DNA of 64,000 bases from Brevibacillus panacihumi W25 (GTDB lineage: Bacteria > Bacillota > Bacilli > Brevibacillales > Brevibacillaceae), in assembly GCF_000503775.1 (NCBI RefSeq), contig NZ_KI629786.1, positions 603,501 through 667,500 on the forward strand, written 5' to 3'. The notes under the pieces were generated by a model. It searched no databases, was not told the origin of the DNA, and was given only the letters and a program-made list of their open reading frames with translations. Position numbers and translations under genes: made by a program. Below are positions 35,126 to 43,527 of the stretch, in pieces (the stretch's first letter is position 1; each line of letters begins with the position of its first letter).

Positions 35126-36364
35126 TTACGCTGACTGAAAGTCAGCCTTATAAGGTTCGCTTCTCGTTAAAATGCAGTATATCCAGCGGATTAGCTTATT
35201 CACACAAGCAATCACAACCTGTTTGTGGGGCTTTCCTTCCCCCTTTTTCACGTCATAATACTCACGTAATCGCTGATTTACTGAGCTTTGTAAGAGACAC
35301 CCCTTTCGTCTTCTTACTCCGCATTGTACAGCTTGGTACAGCGCTCTTCGCAAGCGTTTGGAACCCCGTTTGGTAATTCGGTTTGTGCTTGCTGTGAACT
35401 TTCCGGAGGATGTGACACTTGGGTCAACCCCAGCGAATGCGACCAATTTCTTTGCGTGGTCAAACCGTTCGATTTCCCCAATTTCGGCCAGGATTGTGGC
35501 AGCAATCTTGTTTCCCACGCCGGGAATCGAACGGAGTAGATCATATTCTTTTTTTTCTTCAGCCAGGGCATCTATTTGTTTTTCAAGCTTGGATAGATGC
35601 TCCTGGTATTGAAGTAGCAACGTGATGAACATACGTAAACTAAGCACATAACTCTCATGGACCCCTTCTTGAAAGGGGCTTTTTTCTGCCGCTGCCATCA
35701 TATCTATTGCCTTTTCCTTTGCCCACTTCGGTGACCGTCCACGAACAAGCTTTGTGTTCATACACTCCGCTAGCTTGTCCACTCCTGCCGTTTTTACCGC
35801 CCCTGGTGTTGAATACATTTCCAACACTCCCAATGATACCGTTGAATACAAATCCCCAAACACACCTTCATACGTGGGAAAGACCTGGTCTAGGACAGCC
35901 CGAAATTGCAATTTTGTCTGAACATACATATCCGTCATTGCCTCATGTTGTCTCGTGAGATGACGTAAATGAAGCCAGTGCGTTTCCTGCTTTTGGTACG
36001 GTTCAAACTCCTCTTTGTAATAAAGTTCTCCTAAATGAACCGCGTCCAATTTATCGGTCTTCACTTTTCTTAGGTGCGTTTTCTTAGCCCGCTGGGCTAA
36101 TAAGGGATTAAGGATATACAGGTCATAATTTTTCTCCTCTGCCCACTCTACAATGGGAAGGTGGTAGTGACCTGTAGCCTCAAGAATAATTGCTGGACGA
36201 CAACCGCTGTCCTTTTCTACTTCCTTTAGCCTTCCATGAAGCCATTCCAAATCTGTTATGGTATGCGAAAAACGAAATCCTTTTCCGTATAATTTGTTCC
36301 GATCCAGAAAGATCTGTGCTTGGCTTTCTCCTTTTGCCACATCGATTCCTACAACTGGATTCAC
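35126..36364 (-). CDS. IS110-family transposase/recombinase (DEDD type), copy 2
   Basis: Same 412-residue protein as at 9299, identical in amino-acid sequence, including VVGIDVAKG, TDKLDAVHL and the transposase_20 domain. GTG 36364 behind GGGGAAGGAAG. Both copies appear functional, so either could supply recombinase and RNA for the other. Confidence 0.93.
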   Translation of the reverse strand: MNPVVGIDVAKGESQAQIFLDRNKLYGKGFRFSHTITDLEWLHGRLKEVEKDSGCRPAIILEATGHYHLPIVEWAEEKNYDLYILNPLLAQRAKKTHLRKVKTDKLDAVHLGELYYKEEFEPYQKQETHWLHLRHLTRQHEAMTDMYVQTKLQFRAVLDQVFPTYEGVFGDLYSTVSLGVLEMYSTPGAVKTAGVDKLAECMNTKLVRGRSPKWAKEKAIDMMAAAEKSPFQEGVHESYVLSLRMFITLLLQYQEHLSKLEKQIDALAEEKKEYDLLRSIPGVGNKIAATILAEIGEIERFDHAKKLVAFAGVDPSVTSSGKFTASTNRITKRGSKRLRRALYQAVQCGVRRRKGCLLQSSVNQRLREYYDVKKGEGKPHKQVVIACVNKLIRWIYCILTRSEPYKADFQSA

Positions 36365-36404
36365 GTTCTTCCTTCCCCTCACTTCTTTTACCGGCAGCCC
36401 CTTT

Positions 36405-36593
36405 AGCACTTGTATGCCATAGCTTCGCATGTGATACGGGATCTTGTCCCAACCAGCCCAAACATAGTTGTACAAGTAGGGGGTGAACAGTTTCCTCCAC
36501 GGGTTTTTCCCAAAAAGGGGATCGTTCTACCCGGCTACCAATAGAGTAAAGCCATTTCCATGAAAAATGGCCAGCCAGTTTTTTCTGGCTGAC
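36405..36593 (-). ncRNA. Predicted bridge RNA of IS110 copy 2
   Basis: Exact counterpart of 9070-9258. The left target guide lies at 36512-36522, the right guide at 36491-36498, the left donor guide at 36451-36457 and the right donor guide at 36424-36430. Its right guide GGAGGAAA is fully complementary to this copy's own right flank TTTCCTCC. Confidence 0.73.
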
Positions 36594-36603
36594 CTCATAA
36601 TAC

Positions 36604-36745
36604 GAAAAAGGGAAAACGCTCCAGGCGGGTTGGGATCTTTGTTGGGGGGTCACTGGCCGCCTCCCACTCCAAAGGCTGAACCGCGTCCAAGAGCAGCCGC
36701 TTCGAGGAAGCGTATCAAGGTTGGACGCTAAAAGCGTGTTCCGCC
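36604..36745. other. Structured non-coding segment beside IS110 copy 2
   Basis: No credible gene. GCGTCCAA (36683-36690) pairs with TTGGACGC (36721-36728) and encloses CGCTTC/GAAGCG (36698-36703, 36707-36712). Further out GAAC (36678-36681) can pair with GTTC (about 36738-36741), and GGCGG near 36618 faces CCGCC near 36658. It may be a dispersed repeat or an RNA element. The rest up to 36860 shows only CCCTTTTTCCTC at 36792-36803, a second sequence like the IS110 target. Confidence 0.45.
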
Positions 36746-36863
36746 TTTTCCGTTCCGGCTTGGTCAAGATCCCAAATGCCTTCGCTTTTTTCCCTTTTTC
36801 CTCGACCAGCCTCAGTTGTTTACCAAATCTCCTCCCTGGAGAATCTCATGGAGTGTTTGAAAA

Positions 36864-36921
36864 TCAAAAAGCCCCGCATGCCTTTTCAGAGCAGACAACT
36901 CTCTGTAAGGCAGCGGGGCTT
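36864..36921 (-). terminator. Terminator of the YngK-like gene
   Basis: On the minus strand AAGCCCCGC pairs with GCGGGGCTT (36913-36921 with 36869-36877), followed by TTTTG. Confidence 0.75.
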
Positions 36922-36932
36922 GTCCATTTTGC

Positions 36933-38561
36933 TTAGCGGCTGAAATAGTAATTGCGAAGCTCCTGAATCAGGCCAAGCGGGTTTTTGCGCAAATCCTTGG
37001 CGCTGAAGAAGATGCTTCCTTTCACTTCCGGATGCATCGTGTTGTAGTTGAGCTGATTGATGATCTCCTGCGCGTTTTGCCATCCGGCCTCATTGGTTCC
37101 CAGCTTGTACGGGGCGTGGCCGATGTACAGGGTGACATCTGTGCCGCGCACTTCATTGGCCCACCAGGTGACGAGCTTGTCGTACTGGGCAGGGGCAAAG
37201 GACATGCTCCAGTAGATTTGCGGAGTTACGTAATCGATCCAGCCCTGTTGAATCCAGGTGCGCACGTCCGCATGCATGTGATCGTACGCGGTGACGCCGG
37301 CTTTGGTGTCCGATCCCGTTTGATCCATAGCCTTGTTGCGCCATACGCCAAAGGGACTGATTCCGAATTGCACCTGCGGCTTCACGCTTTTAATCGATTG
37401 GTCGAGCTGTTGTACGAACTGGTTGATATTGTCGCGGCGCCAAGCGGCTTTATCCGTGAAGCCTTTGCTGTTGTACGCCTTGAAGGTAGCGTCGTCGGGG
37501 AAGTTGCCATTGGAAGGATAGAAGTAATCATCCAAATGAACCCCGTCGATGTCGTAACGATTCACAACCTCCATAATCGTGGCAATAATGTGCTGACGCG
37601 CTTCCGGAATACCTGGATTGATGTATGGCTTGTTGCCGGAATTGACGATCCATTGCGGATGCTGTTTCACGACATTGTTTGCAGCCAGCGTCTCTGTCTT
37701 GGCATCGGTTGCGGCGCGGAACGGGTTGAACCAGGCGTGGAATTGCATACCGCGACGATGTGTTTCCTCAACCATGAAAGCGAGTGGATCATAGCCCGGG
37801 TCTTTCCCTTGCGTCCCCGTCAAAAACTTGCTCCACGGTACGAGTGTGGAAGGGTAGATCGCATCAGCAGCAGGACGTACTTGTACGAAGACTGCGTTCA
37901 AGCCCATATTCTGCAGCTCGTCCAGCATTTGCACGTACTCTTGCTTTTGTTTTTCCTGATTCCCGTAAGAACCTGCAGATGGCCAATCCAGATTGAAAAC
38001 GGTGGAAATCCACACGCCTCGCAGGGCAGTCTGTCCTCCCGGCTGATTGATTATCGGGGGATTCGTAATATCCTGCGGCGGCATCGGCTCAGGTACAGGT
38101 GTCGTTGCGATTGGGGTGTTGCCTGTCTGCAAGGTAATGGTCCGGGTAGACTGTTCCCACCCCACTTGCAGGCCGAGCTGTTCCGAGACGAAGCGCAGCG
38201 GCACCATTGTCCGTCCTCCCCGGTTCTCTACCGAGGCATCCAAGCCGATCTGCCCATCGTTCACCAGGGCGAATTTTTGGTTCGTCCTCATTGAAAGGAC
38301 AGTGCCATCCTTGATGATGGTGGCTGTTTGGGACTGTCCATCCCAAAATACCTCTGCACCCAAATTCTCACTGATGACCCGCAGCGGAACCATCGTGACA
38401 TTGACCTTTGGGATGATGTACGGGGAGACATCGCTATGTATCTGTTGCCCGTCCAAGAAGATGCTGATCACAGGTGTGTTTTGTGCTTGTGCCGGGGCGC
38501 TTGCTCCCGTGACACAGAGCACGAACAACAGGAAAAAAGAGAACCACTTCCGCCATCTCAT
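36933..38561 (-). CDS. Secreted glycosidase-like protein (YngK/GHL10) with copper-amine-oxidase-like domain
   Basis: 542 residues. Signal peptide (1-26, ending APAQAQ), then a copper amine oxidase-like stalk repeat (about 33-150, VPLRVISENLGAEVFWDG and VPLRFVSEQLGLQVGWEQ), then a GHL10 domain (about 175-540; RGVWISTVFNLDWPSAG, FVQVRPAADAIYPS, DGVHLDDYFYPS with likely catalytic acids, VTPQIYWS). It is exported and probably acts on wall or capsule glycans. It precedes a terminator and is downstream of, but probably not part of, the SH3/zinc-ribbon operon. Confidence 0.87.
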   Translation of the reverse strand: MRWRKWFSFFLLFVLCVTGASAPAQAQNTPVISIFLDGQQIHSDVSPYIIPKVNVTMVPLRVISENLGAEVFWDGQSQTATIIKDGTVLSMRTNQKFALVNDGQIGLDASVENRGGRTMVPLRFVSEQLGLQVGWEQSTRTITLQTGNTPIATTPVPEPMPPQDITNPPIINQPGGQTALRGVWISTVFNLDWPSAGSYGNQEKQKQEYVQMLDELQNMGLNAVFVQVRPAADAIYPSTLVPWSKFLTGTQGKDPGYDPLAFMVEETHRRGMQFHAWFNPFRAATDAKTETLAANNVVKQHPQWIVNSGNKPYINPGIPEARQHIIATIMEVVNRYDIDGVHLDDYFYPSNGNFPDDATFKAYNSKGFTDKAAWRRDNINQFVQQLDQSIKSVKPQVQFGISPFGVWRNKAMDQTGSDTKAGVTAYDHMHADVRTWIQQGWIDYVTPQIYWSMSFAPAQYDKLVTWWANEVRGTDVTLYIGHAPYKLGTNEAGWQNAQEIINQLNYNTMHPEVKGSIFFSAKDLRKNPLGLIQELRNYYFSR

Positions 38562-38662
38562 TTTTGCAAATCCTCCAACCTTTTTGTTTTGCTGTACATT
38601 TCTTCACATGCGGTTAGACGCTTGGAAGGGCGCTTTGTTTCGCCAAGAAGGCAGAATTGGGG

Positions 38663-40444
38663 CTATGGTTCCACAGAGGGCCGAATCCATCCTTGCGTAC
38701 CGTCAAAATCGATCTGCAGCCAGCCGTTCTCTTTGGCGATCACCTGGTATCCTTCTTCGACTACCCGGCCGATGATGGCATATGTATCGCCAGGTCCGGC
38801 ATACACATCATACGTGCGCAAGGCAGGAATATCGGCAGGCTTTCCGTCGTTGGGATCTTTCTGCTGCCCTTCTTCGGCCTGTATGTTCTCACTGTCCTGC
38901 TCATCCATCTGCCCCGGTTCATCCTGATCCTCTGAATCGACCAGGTAATCTGCCCATTTTTCCGTGTATACAAGACCGCTCTTCTCCAGGGAGAAGCGGG
39001 CGATTTCATGTTCACCTTCACCGACGGGATTCTTTACGAGAATTTGATCGGGCTGTATAGCTTCCCATCCGTCTGCTTCCAGGTCCCAGCGCTTGACGAA
39101 CATCTTGCGGGACAGATCAGGGACGAGACCGAGGTAGGCATAAGTGCGTTCCTTCCCGGCAGCTTCTACTGTAATGATCGGGCTCTCTTCGCTGCCCAAA
39201 GTATCGGAGAGCGAAAAGATAGCGGATTTGCGATTCAGTGAGAGGGCTTGCTCCAGTTTGACCGCAGCACCATCTTCGTCGAGGGCTGCCATGTAGAGAA
39301 CGCCATCGCTTTCATCCCACCCGATGGCATACACCTGAGCACCCCAATGATCCACACCCGTCATGAGTGTATCCAGTGTTTTGTCGGGAAATTGCGCTTG
39401 CAGCAGGCGGCTTGGATCATAAGCGATCCAGCGCTTTTCCAGTTCAGTCAAACGCGCGGAAGTATCCTCCAGACGGCTTAATTCCTGATACAGCCCGAGT
39501 GCCTTTTCAAAGCGGTTGGAGCGGACAAATTGGTCTGCCTGCTGAAACAGGGTTTCAATCTGCCTGTCAATCAAAGCCAGCACGTCAGATCGGGACGGGA
39601 GGATGGATTTCTGTTCACGATAAGTTTTGGCTCTGTTGACGAATTCCGCCAGATCCTGCTCCCGGATCGTCTGATTGATCTCTTCCTTGGCGTAACGCTC
39701 CAAAAGCGAAACCAGCCATTCCGTAGGAAACCCTTCCTTTTCATAGAGGCCATGACTGTTTGCTAGACTTCCGACGACCTCTGCAAACGTGCCGGCTTGA
39801 GCCAGATCCCGCAGCTTGTTGCGCTCGTACTGCAGAAAAAGCGCCTCCAGTTCATTCTGCTTTTTTTCTTTTCCTCCATAATATTCATCCGGAATCGTCG
39901 CCAAGGTGTGGATGAATGTCTGGTCACGGTACTTTTTCTGGTCGAGACTTGCCTGTACCTGATCTTTTGCTTCTTTCATCGCTTGCTGATAATACATACC
40001 GAACTGATTCTCGATCGCGAGGTTTTGAGCGATTTGCTGGAAAAAGGCTGCGACCTGCTCATTTTCCCGTTGTGCTTGCTGCTGGAGGGAATGGTAGTTT
40101 TGATAGGCTGCCAGGGTCTGGTCCGCTTCGTTTTGTTCCATGGCTAAGCGCGCATTCAAAGCGAGAGATTCCAGTTCATGCCGTACGGTTCCCAAACGCA
40201 AGAGCAATTGGCTCCATGGCTCGTCTTCGGTGCGAATAGCCTGGATCGCGTCTGCATGGGAGAAGGCTGCTTCCGCCAGCACCAGGTTTTGCGCCTCAAA
40301 GTGCGCTTTGGCTTGCCCGAGCAAGACGGTTTTCTGGTAGCTTCGCGCCAGTTTATAAGCAGTCCCGATCAAGGCTATGATGACGAGTACAAGCAGGATG
40401 TTTCGGACCCAGAACGATCTTTGGTAGGGAGAGAAAAGCTTCAT
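38663..40444 (-). CDS. Membrane-anchored helical protein with C-terminal SH3 domain
   Basis: 593 residues. One membrane helix near the N-terminus (about 12-32), a long extracytoplasmic helical part with TPR-like repeats (LGQAKAHFEAQNLVLAEAAF; NRFEKALGLYQELSRLEDT), a beta-rich middle region (VYAIGWDESDGVLYMAALDEDG), an acidic Gln/Asp-rich linker and a bacterial SH3_3 domain (YDVYAGPGDTYAIIGRVVEEGYQVIAKENGWLQI region). The ATG at 40444 follows AAGGAGG; the GTG at 40462 overlaps that site. It is the last gene of an operon divergent from the tubulin/vWA operon. SH3b domains often bind wall peptide, so it may anchor the complex to the wall. Confidence 0.7.
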   Translation of the reverse strand: MKLFSPYQRSFWVRNILLVLVIIALIGTAYKLARSYQKTVLLGQAKAHFEAQNLVLAEAAFSHADAIQAIRTEDEPWSQLLLRLGTVRHELESLALNARLAMEQNEADQTLAAYQNYHSLQQQAQRENEQVAAFFQQIAQNLAIENQFGMYYQQAMKEAKDQVQASLDQKKYRDQTFIHTLATIPDEYYGGKEKKQNELEALFLQYERNKLRDLAQAGTFAEVVGSLANSHGLYEKEGFPTEWLVSLLERYAKEEINQTIREQDLAEFVNRAKTYREQKSILPSRSDVLALIDRQIETLFQQADQFVRSNRFEKALGLYQELSRLEDTSARLTELEKRWIAYDPSRLLQAQFPDKTLDTLMTGVDHWGAQVYAIGWDESDGVLYMAALDEDGAAVKLEQALSLNRKSAIFSLSDTLGSEESPIITVEAAGKERTYAYLGLVPDLSRKMFVKRWDLEADGWEAIQPDQILVKNPVGEGEHEIARFSLEKSGLVYTEKWADYLVDSEDQDEPGQMDEQDSENIQAEEGQQKDPNDGKPADIPALRTYDVYAGPGDTYAIIGRVVEEGYQVIAKENGWLQIDFDGTQGWIRPSVEP

Positions 40445-40458
40445 AGCGGGGTCCTCCT

Positions 40459-41397
40459 TCACAAAACGCCGTGGAAGTCAGGATCGAAGGAATGATGCGT
40501 CTCAATCCGCCGCTTGACGGCTTCCTCCAGGCGTTCCCAACCTCCTTCGTGATGATGGCGGCTGATCATTCTCGCCAGACGAAGCAAGCGCTCCCGAGGC
40601 AGATAGTCGATATATTCGATAATCAGCTCCTGATACTCGGCTACATAGGCACTCATCCGCAAGGCAGCGCCCGCTATCTGGCCGATGAGCTGCTCGCCGT
40701 TTTCATGCAGCAGAATCTTGCTTTTATACCGATTGACATAATCCAGTACGGAGCGTTTGACCAACTGCGGCTGCACCTTGACTACTTCCCGCAGATACTC
40801 GACGAAATCCTTGTCATACGTAGTGGGGAGCAGCGACTCCAGTTCAAGCTCCATGTCTTTGCGCAAAACAAAGTGATTCAGATACATGATTTTGCGCAGC
40901 TTGATCGTATCGGAGTGCAGGAATTGCCCCACTTCCCGAATCTTTTCATAAGCATCCTTGATGCGTTCTTCCTTGACGTCAAAGCCGATCTCTTCCTGGT
41001 GCAAGAGGAGCGACTTTTTGATGATTTCGGTCTCTTGCGTCATATAGCGCAAAAAGTCCACGTCTCGTTCATATGCCCCGAATTTTCTCTGCATCACAAA
41101 AAAGCACACAAACACGAGAATGCCACCGGCGCAGCCGACAGCAAGCTGTGTCAGCGTATCTGCGCAGAGAATGGCCAACAAAACAAAAAGCCCTAATAAA
41201 AGGAAGCGAGTCTGTACATACCGTCGTGTTACCTTTGCTGCAACCTCACGGATCGGCTGGTATTCGCGGCCGCACTCACTGCAATGCGTATCCCAGAGGA
41301 CGTGATACGTATGGCAGCGCGTGCAGGTTTGCAAACGCTCGTAGACGTGAGCGGTCTTCTGCATTTTCCGAAATTGAACGCCAACTCGCTTTTTCAT
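40459..41397 (-). CDS. Zinc-ribbon membrane protein of the tubulin/GTPase locus
   Basis: 312 residues. Zinc ribbon near the N-terminus (CTRCHTYHVLWDTHCSEC, two CxxC pairs), two close membrane segments (about 65-82 and 86-104) and a cytosolic helical C-terminal part of about 200 residues. No known enzyme domain. It overlaps the preceding 49-residue gene by four bases (ATGA) and lies 14 bases before the SH3 gene. A scaffold or adaptor role is possible; function not recognised. Confidence 0.7.
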   Translation of the reverse strand: MKKRVGVQFRKMQKTAHVYERLQTCTRCHTYHVLWDTHCSECGREYQPIREVAAKVTRRYVQTRFLLLGLFVLLAILCADTLTQLAVGCAGGILVFVCFFVMQRKFGAYERDVDFLRYMTQETEIIKKSLLLHQEEIGFDVKEERIKDAYEKIREVGQFLHSDTIKLRKIMYLNHFVLRKDMELELESLLPTTYDKDFVEYLREVVKVQPQLVKRSVLDYVNRYKSKILLHENGEQLIGQIAGAALRMSAYVAEYQELIIEYIDYLPRERLLRLARMISRHHHEGGWERLEEAVKRRIETHHSFDPDFHGVL

Positions 41398-41543
41398 GGT
41401 AGTTCCTTCTTCCTGTTCAACAGGTCGAGAAGATGTTGATCCATTTGGTTTTCAGTGATATTCAGCCGCTTCCATTTCAGAAGTTTGAGAAAGCGGAAAA
41501 CAAGCAGCAGCACAGCGGCAGACAGAAGAAAGTAGGTTAGCAT
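41394..41543 (-). CDS. 49-residue membrane peptide, first gene of the divergent operon
   Basis: ATG 41543 behind GGGAGGAAATTT opens a frame of 49 codons: a hydrophobic helix (MLTYFLLSAAVLLLVFRFL) followed by a basic turn and an amphipathic tail (NQMDQHLLDLLNRKKELP). Its TGA overlaps the ATG of the zinc-ribbon gene, a classic coupled arrangement. It is too short for common gene-finding cut-offs. It may be a small subunit or assembly factor of the membrane machine. Confidence 0.72.
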   Translation of the reverse strand: MLTYFLLSAAVLLLVFRFLKLLKWKRLNITENQMDQHLLDLLNRKKELP

Positions 41544-41720
41544 AAATTTCCTCCCTCATCTTCTTGTCGAATTTTGCAACAAAAGGCCTACCCATATCGT
41601 AATACGTAATAGGGAGGCAAAAATAGCATTTTTTCTACTAGCACTTCTCAATATAGTGGTAATATTGTCATAATGTACCTCTATTTGCAACAATCTTAGA
41701 ACAGTGGAGGGGTTTCACAG
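41544..41720. promoter_or_regulatory. Divergent promoter region of the tubulin/GTPase locus
   Basis: 177 AT-rich bases between the two operons must hold both promoters. CATAAT at about 41670 is a plausible -10 for the vWA operon; the matching -35 is not clear. No palindrome or recognised operator is seen. Confidence 0.4.
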
Positions 41721-43514
41721 ATGGTGATGCGATTCGAAAAGCTGCTTCGAAACCTGCTTTGTGTGGCGCTTCTGCTGGGTTCAGTAATGACAGGCGCGAA
41801 TCTGGCTTTTGCCGGGACCAGCGGAAGCAACATGGATGCGGTGTTGGTTGTGGATGTCAGTACCTCCATGAACCAAAGCGATAAAAACAAAGTAAGCAAC
41901 GAAGCCATGAAGATGTTCGTCGACATGACGTCGATTCAAGCGAACAAAATCGGAATTATCTCTTATACGGATAAAATTGAACGGGAAAAGGCCATGATCC
42001 AGGTCAATTCCGAGCAAGACAAGAACGAAATCAAGGCGTTTATCGACAGCCTGCAAAAAGGGGCGTACACCGATATTGCAGTCGGCGTAAAAGAGGCGGT
42101 CAAAATTTTGGATGCCGGACGTGATCCTTCCAACTCCCCGATCATCGTCCTTCTGGCGGACGGAAACAACTATCTGAATGCAGCGTCTGGGCGCACACAG
42201 GCGATGTCCGATCAGGAATTGCAAGCTTCTATAAAGGAAGCGCAAAGCAAAGGGTATCCCATCTATACAATCGGACTCAACGCGGATGGACAATTGAACC
42301 GTACGACGCTGGAGAAAATCGCAAAGGAGACCAACGGCAAATTCTTCGAGACGAGCACAGCCGACACATTGCCGCAGATCCTGAGCGAGATTTTTGCCAA
42401 CCATCTGAAGCTGAAAGTAGTTCCGATCACCAATTTTACGTCCAACGGCCAGGCGCAAGACGTGGCGATCTCCATCCCCAACGCCAATGTGATGGAAGCC
42501 AACATTTCGATCATGTCGCAAAAGCCAGTAGAAGTAAAATTGTTTGATCCTTCGGGCAAGGAAGTACATATCCCTTCCGATCAGGTTCGACTCTCCCGCT
42601 CGTCGGCGTACACGATGCTCAAAATCGTCAAGCCGCAGCAGGGCGAGTGGAAGCTGCAGGTAAAAGGGGTACCACAGGATAAAATCGACATCAACATGAT
42701 TTTCAACTACGAGCTGCAGCTGGAGATGGAGCCGGTCGCAAGCAAGACCTATCAAGCAGGGGACGTCATCCCTGTAAAAGCTGCGCTGGTCAGCAACGGA
42801 CAGAAGGTAGCCAGCCCGGATCTGTACAACCAGATGAAGGCTACCCTGCTGATCCATGACCTAACCGACCAGAGTACGAGTGAAGTAGCCATCACCAATA
42901 CCGGCAGCGGCTTTGAAGGCAGCTTTACGATTCCGGCCGACCACAAGTACGAGATCAGTGTCAAGGCAGAGGACAGCAGCTTTTATCGCGAGACACAGCC
43001 ATTGATCATTGACGCATCGGCAGCAGGCAGCGGCACAGCCACTCCGACACCGCCGCCAGCGGGCGAGAATACAGCGCCCGAAGAGCCGTTCCCGTGGCTC
43101 ACAGTCGTCATCGTGGCTCTCGGCGTGATCCTCTTGGCTGCACTGGCCTTCTATCTGCTGTCCGTATGGCGCAAGGCGAATAAAGGCTTTATCGGACAGA
43201 TTGCCATTGAGATTGTCGACGAGGACACCGGAGATAAATCAAACCCGCAATACAAGAAGCTGAATGCATTCAAAGGAAAGGTCAAGCTGCACCAGCTTTT
43301 GCAGCTGGCTCCGGAATTTCAGGAGACCGATAAAGTGGTATTCCTGCCCGGCAAAAACGACACGCTGATTATCGAAAATCGCTCCACATGCCGGATTGAA
43401 AAAGGCGGCAGAGTGCTGGATGTCAGTCAGGGCAAGGAATTGAAGAAAAACGACAGAATCAAGATTTCTCTGTCGAGCGTAAACAAATCCGTATTTGTAG
43501 ACTACATCGTCTAG
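41721..43514 (+). CDS. Extracytoplasmic vWA-domain protein with cytosolic tail
   Basis: 597 residues. Signal peptide (cleavage near ANLAFA, about residue 31). A vWA domain (about 38-225) has the MIDAS start DVSTSM (Asp45, Ser47, Ser49) and the later VLLADG and T-site TDIAVG. Two beta-rich domains follow. A proline-rich stretch precedes a membrane helix (about 458-482) and a 114-residue cytosolic tail with an FHA-like beta pattern (TLIIENRSTCRIEKGGRVLDV). First gene of a seven-gene operon. It may sense or bind a wall or surface ligand and pass the state to the cytosolic tubulin-like protein encoded 13 bases later. Confidence 0.78.
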   Translation: MVMRFEKLLRNLLCVALLLGSVMTGANLAFAGTSGSNMDAVLVVDVSTSMNQSDKNKVSNEAMKMFVDMTSIQANKIGIISYTDKIEREKAMIQVNSEQDKNEIKAFIDSLQKGAYTDIAVGVKEAVKILDAGRDPSNSPIIVLLADGNNYLNAASGRTQAMSDQELQASIKEAQSKGYPIYTIGLNADGQLNRTTLEKIAKETNGKFFETSTADTLPQILSEIFANHLKLKVVPITNFTSNGQAQDVAISIPNANVMEANISIMSQKPVEVKLFDPSGKEVHIPSDQVRLSRSSAYTMLKIVKPQQGEWKLQVKGVPQDKIDINMIFNYELQLEMEPVASKTYQAGDVIPVKAALVSNGQKVASPDLYNQMKATLLIHDLTDQSTSEVAITNTGSGFEGSFTIPADHKYEISVKAEDSSFYRETQPLIIDASAAGSGTATPTPPPAGENTAPEEPFPWLTVVIVALGVILLAALAFYLLSVWRKANKGFIGQIAIEIVDEDTGDKSNPQYKKLNAFKGKVKLHQLLQLAPEFQETDKVVFLPGKNDTLIIENRSTCRIEKGGRVLDVSQGKELKKNDRIKISLSSVNKSVFVDYIV

Positions 43515-43527
43515 GGGGGAAACGAGT

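Larger units (their letters stand above)
35008..36603 (-). mobile_element. IS110-family insertion sequence, copy 2 (inverted)
   Basis: 1596 bases, the reverse complement of copy 1 at 9060-10655 with at least one synonymous difference. Its left end is at 36603 and right end at 35008. The flank outside the left end is CCCTTTTTC (36604-36612 on the minus strand) and outside the right end, counting the repeated TTTC, TTTCCTCC. It lies between genes and interrupts no recognised gene. Confidence 0.92.

Noticed and set aside
36180..36767. 195-codon minus-strand frame running from IS110 copy 2 into its flank
   Set aside because: Low-complexity product in another frame than the transposase, crossing the IS boundary; no ribosome site and no family.
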